From Echinarachnius parma (lineage: Eukaryota; Echinodermata; Echinoidea; Clypeasteroida; Echinarachniidae): DNA of 64,000 nt. A model generated the notes under the pieces. The model made no database searches. It saw nothing but the letters and a program-made list of their open reading frames with translations, and was not told the DNA's origin. Of this stretch, positions 54,594-64,000 are shown one piece after another. The translations under genes and the position numbers were made by a program. Each line of letters opens with the position of its first letter. The stretch's first letter is position 1. The stretch lies in contig JBAMJV010002044.1 in the NCBI GenBank assembly GCA_037951105.1, positions 62,001 through 126,000 of the forward strand, read 5' to 3'.

Positions 54594-55015
54594 CCAAACT
54601 AATTGATCAATATTGAATAAGTATTCAAAAGGGCTTGTGTGGTAAAATCCGAACCTATAAGTATCGTTAAATGCAGAAGTATCGAAAGAAATCCAATGAC
54701 CGCCCGTGAAATTTGGCTATAATTCCAACGCCCGTTCGCACCTGTCCGCGCCGTTAAAGATGGGCTGGAGATATCGACAAGCCCGCATACCACATGGTCT
54801 TTTGCACGTAGCGTATAAAGGTTCCGCATGCGGTTAAATTGGACTTTGACAACGTTCGTTTTATTTTGGAACCAATAAATGCTCAATTACTAAATTTCAA
54901 AGCAGTTTTTGTCAAAATCTTACATTAACATGTAAGTTATGATATATTCTTTCACGTGGTAGGTGATGAAAGCATATTATTTTGCAATCGTTGTATGTGG
55001 GGCGTTTCCCAACAT
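54594..55015. repeat. Unclassified repeat E, copy 1
   Basis: GGCCAAACTAATTGATCAAT, AAATCCGAACCTATAAGTAT, CATATTATTTTGCA and a GTGGGGCGTTTCC end. The same order is found at 62868-63310. Confidence 0.7.
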
Positions 55016-55250
55016 TACTGTTATTTGGCTTTAAATGTAGCGTAGCAATCACGGGGTGGGGCAGGTGTGTGCCCCCCTCCCATTTTACGACTAACTGGGA
55101 TAGTTTGGTTCCTATGAGAGGGTTCTTCAATAAGTTATTTTGGGTGATAATGAAAACAAATTTGGTAAAAATCAAGTTTGTTTAGTCAGAATCGGTTCAG
55201 AAATGACTGAAATATTCATAAATATATAATTTTAATCTTCATTTAGTGTT
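55016..55250. repeat. G-tract repeat and family A fragment
   Basis: GTAGCGTAGCAATCACGGGG followed by a C-run belongs to the G-tract family; AGAATCGGTTCAGAAATGAC near 55190 is the right part of family A. Confidence 0.5.
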
Positions 55251-55829
55251 ATTGTTACGAACAGTAACATTGTAACATTTCGTCTTGTTTTCATGTCTTT
55301 CAGTGTATGTGAAACGCGCAATGTCATTTGGGTATTTGGCGATATATATCATTGTATACACGTTCTTGAGACTTTACTGAAATGGCTTTCACATTGATAC
55401 TTAAAATTTCTCAGTGTATTGAAATTGTAATGACAGTTACAACTTTTGAATAAATTAGTTCAACTACACAAGCATGGCAGAGCGTTAGCTATTACTAAAC
55501 TGCTATTACTAAGCTTTCAGTAATAGCACACACAATTGTGTCACTAGAAATAATCATTAGTAAACGAAGACACAATAATATGTTCCGGTAAAATCAACAA
55601 AACGTAACTCTACAGCCTATGCATGTTAGTGTGCAGATGCATTTGGAACATACAACTCTATGTTGGCATACAATAGGGACAAAATGAAGCAGAACACTGA
55701 GGTTTAATATTGCATGTGTATATATTAATATATTTAGAAAATCAAGGTTAAATGTACACATTGCATCTTCTACCAGCTTGACAAGGAGTTAAGACATAGA
55801 GTAATCAAACATGTGTCTTGTTTCTTGTT

Positions 55830-56010
55830 TGGCTAGAATATATACGTAAGTTACGGCTTGGTTTACAACCATTGCGCCCACTGTGTATCCTTTCTGGCTG
55901 CGCCATATTTAGTTCGTCGCCAAGCTGATGCTGACCAGCACTCCCAATTACGTTCCTATAATATCTCCCCATAATTATGGTGATTGAAATAACGCCAACC
56001 ATGCAACCAC
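55830..56010. repeat. Diverged direct repeat, copy 1
   Basis: GGTTTACAACCATTGCGCC, CTGACCAGCACT and TCTCCCCATAATT reappear in the same order, diverged, at 56500-56650. Not coding as far as I can see. Confidence 0.55.
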
Positions 56011-56014
56011 TTCT

Positions 56015-56287
56015 GGGGGTGTTTCACAAAGATCCTAAATTGGACAAAGTATGGTAAGCCATTTGTAGCCTTGAAATCAAATATATTCCATAGCCATGAT
56101 AGCAAAAATGCAAGTATTTTAGACTTTTGTTACATCACGAACATGAAATCTCTTTGATAACAGAAAATAATTATGATTTGAATCAACATTTTATGGCTTT
56201 TTAAAAACTTTTACAAAAATGTTTCAAAGAAACTAATGGCTTTCCATAATTGTTAAGTCCAACTTAGATTTTTTGTGAAACACCCCC
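56015..56287. mobile_element. MITE with GGGGGTGTTTCACAAA tips
   Basis: Left GGGGGTGTTTCACAAAGATC and right TTTTTTGTGAAACACCCCC are inverse; AATTGGAC pairs with GTCCAACTT. About 273 bp, non-coding. Confidence 0.85.
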
Positions 56288-56932
56288 TGATATCACAACT
56301 GCATCTTCCATGTCTCCATAATTCACACTAAATATGATGTATTTTGTATTGTTTGTTGAATATTTGTCTACTAGTATGTTTACACAATATGATGCTGTAA
56401 ATGGCACTTTAGACCGAATACACAGCGGTATATTGTATGGATTGTGTAAGTGTAATAATAATATGACATTATGTCATGTTTCTTTTGATGCTGAGTAGAA
56501 TTCACAACGCCTCGTTTTACAACCATTACAACCACTGTTTATCAATCTCTGGCTACCCACGTTCAGCCCTCGCGTATCTGACCAGCATTTTAATTGTGTT
56601 CCCGTAATTTCTCCTCATAATTGCGTTCTGCCAAGGCTAAAAAAACACTCTTACATTCACTAAAACATCTTATATCCCAGAATGGCATCTTCTCTATAAG
56701 TGTCAAAGTAACATCATTATTTTGTAAAAAGTTTAGTTTGTCATTATTTAATGTTTTTCCGTAATATAGTACGTCAATGTTATACATTTAATCATTGTAT
56801 ACTAGTTGTAGACCCATGTATACAGTGGTGTTTTTTAAAGATTGTTACAATACAGTAACTGTTTGTTATATTATTGTATGCCTTTAACTTCTTATTTGTA
56901 TTTGGCTATGTTATAAAAGCGTGGTTGTACGT

Positions 56933-57328
56933 TTAAAGGGACTTAGTAACATTGTCCAAATCCTCAAAATAAAATTTTAATTCTAGCGGTTCCCTTATAC
57001 CTTGTTGTATTCGTATTAACAATAAAATCATGGGACAGCTTTCGGTTTTTCAAATTTCCCTTTCGTTACAAAGATATGTACGATCGAAGTATTCAGATAA
57101 GAAAAACTCCGGGCGAGTTTTTCATCCCTGTACAAAGTGAGTGCAGTGAGTTAGTGACCTATCACTTATTCCACTTTGCATTTTCGCTCATTACTCGGCC
57201 ATGCAACGTCCATTTGACTTGAAATTTTCACACAATACCCTGTGGACATATGAGATAACAAAGATATACATTGCATCAACCATTCATCACTTTTTGCACA
57301 TCCCAGCAAAGTTACTAGATCCCTTTAA
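56933..57328. mobile_element. TTAA-flanked element, family B (complete)
   Basis: TTAA at both ends, tips AGGGACTTAGTAACATTG and AGTTACTAGATCCCT. Internal blocks as in 47816-48201 in the opposite orientation. Confidence 0.88.
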
Positions 57329-57839
57329 TACTGATATTGTATTATTATTGTAATTAACAATCACATTAGTTTTAGTAGTAGAAGTATCATTATCATCATC
57401 ATCATAATCATCATTATCATACATCCCATGTAGTAAAATGAATCGAGCACGATTATTGAGGTTCGCTACAAACATGGTACTGATATGAGTATAATTAATA
57501 CTGACGATAATTTTTAAAGAACACGAAATGAGAAATAACATATTTAATAGTTGCTGTTATATCAGATATGTAGGGAGGGGGGGGGGGGGACTTATTGGAG
57601 AATATCCATGTCTTCGTGTCATTTTGTATAATAATTCTGATCTGTCAAGCACTTTTATTTTGTGTCAAATATTTGTCTGTGTTATACTAAATATCATCCG
57701 ATTTTTGTTGTGGAATTCATACAGATCAGCTTGCATAACACCTATCGCAACCTATCTGAAATTAATATGTATATTAACTTTATTGACCTGCATGTACACA
57801 AACTGCGGAAGGGTTAGGCTAATCAAAATAGAGTATTTC

Positions 57840-58135
57840 TATAATCTGAGATGACTGTGTGAAAATTCCATGGTAAATGAACTGTCATATGACCCGAAAT
57901 GTAAAGTGATATTTGCACTGACTTTGAAAACAGGTTAAATTATCCAATGAATAATGTTTAATCCGAACACTTCAAGCGTACACCCTTATTAACGAAAGGG
58001 GAATTTGGAAAACCGAAACCTGGTCCATGTCTGTATTGCAATACAGATACAACGCGGTACGTGATATCTGCTAGAATGCTAAGTAAGTTTTCTGGATTTT
58101 TACCATGTTGACATTGTTACAAGATCCCTGTAAAA
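57840..58135. mobile_element. Family B fragment
   Basis: GTGTGAAAATTCCATGG, GACCCGAAATGTAAAGTG, GAAAACCGAAACCTGGTCC and GTTACAAGATCCCTG in family B order but diverged. Confidence 0.65.
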
Positions 58136-58939
58136 ACCGTAACGCAGCTATCTGTAAGCTATATGTAGCCTATTTTGTTATGCTGTTTATACCGGATACT
58201 GCAGTTGAATGTTTGTAAAAAGAAAAATGTTGTTTGCAGTGTGGAATCGTTTAATCCGTGGTTGGCCAATTAACGGACATATTCTGCATATTTTTGTAAT
58301 ACAGTTCATAGACTATGTCATAATTATTGCAATGATTTTACCGACTATAGCAATACATTTCATTCTATTTGACTAACCTTTATAACGCGTCGGTAAACCT
58401 CAAATCCAGTACATCGATCTATTCATGCTAATGATCATGCATGGTATTTCGATCGGTTTGAACGAATACCTTACCAAGAAAATAAAATAAGTTAATATTA
58501 AAACGAATGAAACCGTGTTTAGTGTCATCATTGATTGAATAACGGCAATGATTATCATCATAATGTTTGTTATTGAACTTGAGAATAAACATACGTCTTC
58601 CAGCAATGTCCATTGCGATCATACGATGCAGTATAATGATCAAGCGGTTAATGTAAATACAGTTTGCTAATCCGTCTGGTCTGTAAACGATTGTGTTAGT
58701 TCTAAAGATTAATTGGTATTAATTTGCCCTTGTCTTATCTTCCATGCAAGAGGGTGCAGTGACCTACCTTAAAGTAGCTACATTGTCATTGATTGTAGGA
58801 CAAGAAGGCAGTGGCGTAGCGTGGACGGACTTGTTCTGGGGGTGGTGGCACACGAATTATTGGTGGCACGCAGGATTTATTCATTAATTTTCACACGTGT
58901 ATTCTTGTGTTTGGAATAATGTTTTTCTTCTAACTACTG

Positions 58940-60205
58940 TATTTAATAATAATAATAATAATATACATTTATATAGCGCATAATAGTAAAATTACTCTCT
59001 ATGCGCTTTACAATACTAAATTAAATAAACAAAATATATTACAACCTACAAAAACAACGTACACATAAAAATTATACAATTAAAGAAAAGATAAATATTA
59101 TTACAGTGCAGCCTATTTAAACAAAAAGATGGGTCTTTAATGACTTCATAAAAGAATCTGTGTTTTTAATGTCTCTTAACTGTTGGGGGAGCTCATTCCA
59201 TAACCTGGGTGCTACTGTTGCAAATGCACGATCCCCGTATGTATGTGTTTGTGTTTTAGGGACTATCAAGAGATTTTTGTTGACGGAACGGAGACTTCTC
59301 ATTGGTTTGTATATTTTTAATAAATCGGTCAGGTAAGTTGGTGCATTGTTTACTAACACTTTATGGCACAAAAGAATTATTTTATAAATAATCCTTTTTT
59401 CCACTGGTAACCAATGCAAGCAGGTCAACATAGGCGTTACAGGATCTCTGCGTTTGGCTCGCATAATCAGTCTTGCAGCACTGTTTTGCACTACTTGTAA
59501 CTTAGACATGTCTTTTTGAGAGACACCAAACAAAAGGCCATTGCAAGAATCAATTCGAGAGGAAACAAATGCATGAATCAATTTTTCTGTTATTATTGGA
59601 CTTTAAAACGCGCGCAATTGAGCCACTCTTTTTAAGGCAGACATAGCTGCACAACATTTAATTTGAACATGATCTCTAAGTATCAAGTGTTGATCCATAA
59701 CAACGCCCAGGTTTCGTGCCTTAGATGTTTCACATATACACACGGGCGTAGACATGACATTGATACCCATTCAAGTGGGGGGGGGGGGGGGGGATGAGCT
59801 ATTCATTCATCGGATTACATCCCCCCCAGTTGAATAGGTATTACGTAACTCGCTACGCCCGTGCATATACATGTACATCATGACCATCGACAATGACAGA
59901 CGCAGGTACAGATGATGGACTGAATCTTGAAGAAAAATGAATAAGCTCATTTTTTGGGGCATTAATTTTCAACATGTTTGTATTCGCCCAAGACACTATG
60001 TCACTTAGACAATTATTAACTTTTACAATGGTAGCCTGCTGATCATGTGGATGAAATGCAATATAAATTTGTGTGTCGTCAGCGTAAAGCATTGAACTCA
60101 GTCCATGGGCATCAATGATTGTAGAAATGGGAGCACTGTACAAAGAATACATCAAGGGTCCGATGACTGATCCTTGTGGTACTCCAAAATCATCCTTGAC
60201 AGACT
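58940..60205 (-). mobile_element. CR1/L2-like LINE, 5'-truncated, interrupted
   Basis: On the - strand: FGVPQGSVIGPLMYSLY and MLYADDTQIYIAF (RT motifs with the YADD catalytic site, 60050-60200), then ARNLGVVMDQHL (about 59700), then HAFVSSRIDSCNGLLFG, LQVVQNSAARLI and LHWLPVEKRIIYK (59300-59581), ending TYGDRAFATVAPRLWNELP. The 3' tail has (AAT)n and TATATAGCGC at 58948-58980. Only the C-terminal half of the ORF remains, frames are broken and a 123-bp hAT-type element sits inside. Confidence 0.88.
59741..59863. mobile_element. 123-bp hAT-type G-tract element inside the LINE
   Basis: Perfect 11-bp inverse tips CACGGGCGTAG/CTACGCCCGTG, flanked by the 8-bp duplication CATATACA (59733-59740 and 59864-59871). 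The interior has an 18-G run and a C-run able to pair. Confidence 0.85.
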
Positions 60206-60214
60206 GGGAAAAAG

Positions 60215-60275
60215 CAGTACTCGTCCCCGTCCCTCCCCCCCCCCCCCCCCCCCACCTCTCAATCCAGTAGCTACG
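60215..60275. repeat. C-tract repeat
   Basis: About 22 consecutive C from 60233, followed by CCAGTAGCTACGC, related to the G-tract family in inverse orientation. Confidence 0.6.
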
Positions 60276-60399
60276 CTGTTATCCATTGTCTTGTTGAAGA
60301 AGACGAGTTGGTTTGCGTATAACATCCTTTTTTTCTCGATAGACCTCACTCAAGCCCGAGTATTGTCGAGACCGTTCCTTATAAATCAACATAGTCCCT

Positions 60400-60975
60400 G
60401 ATATGATACAGAGTGGGTATACAGAGAGAGGAACATCACATGAACAGGATGACGGAGAACAGTAGCCAAGAGTAGGACATCATAATTATACGGAAATACA
60501 TTCTGGGAACATACAAGCATTTATACAACATCTAGCACAGAAGGCCGATTCCTGTAGACTATTACCGTCTGTAGCGGAGACCATCAGGAGCTTGCGATTA
60601 CCGATTCATTAAAGAAGCAATGGCTTTGGACTAAAACCATCTGCAGTGGAGATTGGGAGCTTGCAAATATCGATGACCTGTTTTAACAAGAAGGACTGGG
60701 TGGCCTTAGGTATTGGATCATCTGCAACGAGAACAGAACGTCGACCTTAATACCTGCAATCTTCAAGACGAAGGTGTATCGCATAACGCTGTAAGGAGAA
60801 CAGAGCGACCTTAAATCTAAGGTAAGGACTTAAAGAATGACACTAGAGCGACCTTGAATATGATAAAGGATCTGCCGGTTGAATGGATTACGAAAACTAA
60901 CCACTCTAACATATCAAATAAGAATTTAGGGGTGTTGGTCCCTCTAAATAAAACCGTACTCTGACCTTTTCGTCA
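60400..60975 (+). other. Compositionally distinct stretch with quasi-repeats; possible non-coding transcript end
   Basis: Less AT-rich than its surroundings, with diverged repeated words (CTGTAGCGGAGACCATCAGG near 60573, CTGCAGTGGAGATTGGGAGC near 60640, GAACAGAGCGACC and TAGAGCGACCTTGA later) and AATAAA at 60948. No long frame. It could be an exon of a non-coding RNA or an old repeat; I cannot decide. Confidence 0.35.
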
Positions 60976-61023
60976 AGTAATATATAAATACATATGTTTG
61001 TTTTGTCATTGACAATCTACCAC

Positions 61024-61384
61024 TTAAAGGCATTTCGTAACATTGTAAAAATCAAGACAATGTACTTAATGCTTCTCACATAGCTGATTGCATTTATATT
61101 ACAAATAGAAGCATGGAATAGGTTTCGGTTTTGCAAATTTATCTTCCGTTGTACAGATATTTATTATTGCAATTTTTGAATTTGAAAGTCTCCCTGGGAG
61201 ACTTTCAATTGTGTACACAGGTATGGCACTGGGTTAGCAAATAACATGTTACATTTTCTGCTCACTACTCGGTCACATGACAATCATTACACCCGGAATT
61301 ATCACGTATATATATATAGTTTGTATTACTCCTTTATCAGCATTTGGTTATGGCATCAAAATTACTACATATAGATCCCTTTAA
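61024..61384. mobile_element. TTAA-flanked element, family B (diverged)
   Basis: TTAA at 61024-61027 and 61381-61384. Blocks GGTTTCGGTTTTGCAAATTT and TCACTACTCGGTCACATGAC. The right TTAA is shared with the next copy. Confidence 0.75.
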
Positions 61385-61702
61385 AGGGATATAGTAACTT
61401 AGTTTATATCATGTGCACAAAGTGATGAATGGTTGATACAATGTATAGTCTTGTTATTTAATATGTCCACTGGGTATTGTGTGAAAATGTTAAGTTAAAT
61501 GGACGTTATATGGCCGAATTATGAGCAAAAATGCAAAGTGATATTCACTAACTCATTGCACTGACTTTGTACACGGTTACGACTATCCAGTGGATAGTCG
61601 ACCATCTGAACATTTCTATCGTAAATATCTTTTTAACGAGAGGAAAATTCGAAAAACCGAAACATGTCCCATTCTGTCATTGTTAATACAACACGAACAC
61701 CA
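61381..61702. mobile_element. Family B element abutting the previous one, inverse orientation
   Basis: TTAAAGGGATATAGTAACTT, GTGCACAAAGTGATGAATGG, ATATGGCCGAATTATGAGC and CGAAACATGTCCCATTC in the opposite order to 61024-61384. The right end is lost. Confidence 0.7.
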
Positions 61703-62142
61703 CCGTATGATTACAGTTTATGACTTAATTTGTTCGCAAACATGAAAGTCGGGGAACACTGAACAAGAAGACAATTACGTTCACAACTGGTAGTTTACAA
61801 CCATCTGAACATGTAATTTTGCGTTTTGATTTCTATTGGTGAATATAATCACAATTATACGTATGATTGGCTAATATTATAATGGACTTTCATCCTATAC
61901 CCGGAACTAGGTGTAGGTGGGTATCACAAACTTGTTCGCTCGCGACGTGTAACCTTCCAATAATATCTTTCGGTTACAGAAATGGCGGATCTGAAGTAGA
62001 GGCTAGACATACTTATTGTTGCGAGTCATTGCAAACTTGGCTCAATTACAAGATCACTGTACAAATTATATGATTTTCGCCGTGTAAACTTCTAATTTCA
62101 GAACAAATGGATTCGCAGTGAACGCATAATCATCGCTGTAAG

Positions 62143-62243
62143 TCGTTGTAAATCGTGGCAAATCAGGACAAACGGAGCACATCGGATCGAATTGTGGCAT
62201 GTCGGGAGTAGTCGTGGCAAGTCGTGGTAAATCGTGACAAGAA
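62143..62243 (+). repeat. Degenerate short repeat in the presumed 5' UTR
   Basis: Words of the type GTCGTGGCAA and AAATCGTGG recur five to six times just upstream of the ATG at 62246 (for example TAAATCGTGGCAAATC, GTAGTCGTGGCAAGTCGTGG). Confidence 0.6.
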
Positions 62244-62245
62244 AG

Positions 62246-62336
62246 ATGTTGCGGAGAGCGGTGTACTTTCTGTTTGTAGTTGGGATGTTGTCCTTGATGA
62301 TCACCATCTGGATATTCAACTCTAGAAGTGTGCAAG
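62246..62336 (+). CDS. First exon of the next gene: signal peptide or signal anchor (partial gene)
   Basis: ATG at 62246 opens 30 codons plus one base to the donor AAG|GTAAAC: MLRRAVYFLFVVGMLSLMIT, then IWIFNSRSVQ. A short Arg-Arg tail and about 19 hydrophobic residues fit a signal peptide or a type II signal anchor, as in Golgi enzymes. Ends in phase 1. No further exon is seen before the window ends, so the protein cannot be identified. Confidence 0.6.
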
Positions 62337-62454
62337 GTAAACAGTTATACATTGGCCAACTTAACAATTGTTTTTATTTCCAAGAGTCTCAGATTTAAAA
62401 AAGCGCTAAATCCACTTTCCTTAATTAGCTACGTAGCTAGCTAGAAATCCAAAG

Positions 62455-62848
62455 TTAAAGGGACTAAGTAACATTGTCCAAATCCTCAAAATCTCATTGG
62501 AATTTTAGCGGTTCATACCTTGTTGTATTCGTATTAACAATAAAATCATGGGACAGGTTTCGGTTTTTCAAATTTCCCTTTCGTTAAAAAGATATTTACG
62601 ATTGAAGTTTTCAGATGTTAAATAATCCAACGGATCGCGAAAACCGTGTACAAAGTGAGTGCAATGAGTTTGTGAATATCACTTGCATTTTTGCTCATTA
62701 CTCGGCCATATAACGTCCATTTGACTTGAAATGTTCACACAATACCCTGTGGACATACCCTGTGGCAGATAACAACAGTATACATTCTACCAATCATTTA
62801 TCACTTTTTGCCCATATGAACAAAGTTTACTAGATGCTCGCTTTAGGA
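62455..62848. mobile_element. TTAA-flanked element, family B
   Basis: TTAA then AGGGACTAAGTAACATTG at the left; right part reads CAAAGTTTACTAGATGCTC, diverged at the tip. Internal blocks AATAAAATCATGGGACAGG and GGTTTCGGTTTTTC. Confidence 0.8.
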
Positions 62849-62867
62849 AAGTTATCGAAAATAACTT

Positions 62868-63310
62868 TTTTGGGCCAAACTAATTGATTAGTATTGTTGA
62901 AATAGCATAAAAAGTGGCGTGTGTGAAAAAATCCGAACCTTAGTATCGTCAAATGCAGAAATATATAAGTTAAAACGTCTAAGAAAGTCGCTGGCATTGA
63001 GCCTAAATTCACCGTCAGTTTGGCCCGTCTACGCTGGCCACATACGCTCGTTCGTGCGATACGCTTGAGCGAAACAATGTGCCGCATTTGCCATTGGATT
63101 AGCACGCAGCTCACGACGGTGCATATCAACATACAACCGTCGGCGATATCAATTTACAGTAAATGAGTTTTATAATTTAATAAATATATCGATTAGTAGG
63201 CGGTTTCCAGGCCAAATTGTTATCATCCCGTATTAGTTAAGACATATTATTTTACATGATTGGTAATAAGAGCACACATTTCATTTTGTGTGTAGGGGGC
63301 GTTTTCCACT
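62868..63310. repeat. Unclassified repeat E, copy 2
   Basis: GGGCCAAACTAATTGATTAG, AAATCCGAACCTTAGTATCG, ACATATTATTTTACATGA and GTAGGGGGCGTTTTCC, in the same order as 54594-55015. Confidence 0.7.
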
Positions 63311-63564
63311 AGCATTTGCCTTTAAGGACACCTTTTTTACGCAATCCAATACAAAATATGGAGCGGTTCATGTTCATGACCCCATTAGCATGTGTGCAAA
63401 GTCGAATAAAGAAAACTGCTTTTCTCCAGAAAAAAAGAAGAAGTGAATTTAACGTTTTTGGAATTAAGCTTTTTTTTCCCCAATGTAATTGGTGGCGTTC
63501 TAGTTGTCATGGTTGTATAGGCAGTCAGGACCGGGGAAATGCACACAATACAATTAGTAGTAAT

Positions 63565-64000
63565 TTAAAGGGATAGTTGAGTTATGGTAAGGAGAGTACA
63601 GTTTTGGTGAAACTGAACTTTAGTAACCAAAACCTGCATCATTACATTACAAACTAATAGTTATAACTAGAAAGGAACACAAAATTACAAATGACGTACT
63701 AAGATCATGTTATCATTAAAAAAGAGCCGTTAAAACGTAAGAGGGCGCTCTCTAAACACTCATCGGTTTCAACCATTTTGAATAAAATATTGTGCATGTT
63801 ATGCTTTGTTGAAATAATGATTAGATAGAGAAATAACCAACAACTATTTAAATACCTATTTTGTAATTTTTGAAAAGAGGAAGCATTTTTTTGAATTTTT
63901 AACGGCTGGTTCAAAATTCTCTAATAAACCTGGGGCCCCAGGTTTATTACAAATTATATTACAAGTTATATTTATGGATATTTCAGCCGTCTCTGAACCG
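63565..64000. mobile_element. TTAA-flanked element, family A, cut by the window end
   Basis: TTAAAGGGATAGTTGAGTTATGG, then a second start-like AGTACAGTTTTGGTG, AACTTTAGTAACCAAAACC, GAGGGCGCTCTCTAAAC and CCTGGGGCCCCAGG. It runs to ATTTCAGCCGTCTCTGAACC at the window end. Confidence 0.85.

Overview
The window looks like nuclear DNA of an AT-rich, repeat-dense invertebrate. A marine deuterostome (echinoderm, hemichordate or lancelet grade) fits the calcium-binding EGF, Sushi/CCP and SEA domain mixture, the phase-1 exon shuffling, the CR1/L2-like LINE tails and the Ty3/gypsy element, but the sequence alone does not fix the phylum. There are no bacterial features.

One host gene on the + strand dominates (7110-54062, about 47 kb). 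I could assemble it exon by exon and every junction keeps the frame: a signal-peptide exon (7110-7185), two CCP/Sushi exons (11352-11534, 12646-12834), a 23-exon tandem array of near-identical calcium-binding EGF exons (13535-20234), a second copy of the CCP pair (20510-20692, 22719-22907), a Thr/Ser-rich mucin-like repeat exon (23612-24226), a second array of 16 EGF exons (26511-30921), a divergent EGF exon (45368-45472), a SEA domain split over two exons (47549-47676, 48609-48828), a further EGF exon (51152-51298), a transmembrane exon (52199-52470) and a last exon (53910-54062), with a poly(A) signal at 54576. The product would be a single-pass cell-surface mucin-like receptor of roughly 2,200-2,300 residues. 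The arrays are a 265-bp exon-plus-intron unit amplified by unequal exchange or gene conversion. Every array exon is 114 bp with phase 1 on both sides, so any subset could be skipped or duplicated without losing frame. Some units are decaying (frameshifts, lost splice sites, a foldback transposon inside the exon, itself copied by array duplication).

Inside this gene lie other things: a tRNA-like sequence in intron 1, a U6 snRNA-like gene on the - strand (46731-46837) with a TATA box at the right distance, and a 13.5-kb Ty3/gypsy LTR composite (30982-44493) inserted in an EGF intron. The composite has three LTRs and two internal regions: an old degenerate one and a young one with open gag and pol frames.

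The rest is mobile-element debris: TTAA-flanked foldback families (A, B and C here), a TA-flanked Tc1/mariner-like foldback, two hAT-type elements with exact 8-bp target duplications, LINE fragments, G-tract repeats and simple repeats. At 62246-62336 a new + strand gene begins with a signal-peptide or signal-anchor exon and runs off the window.
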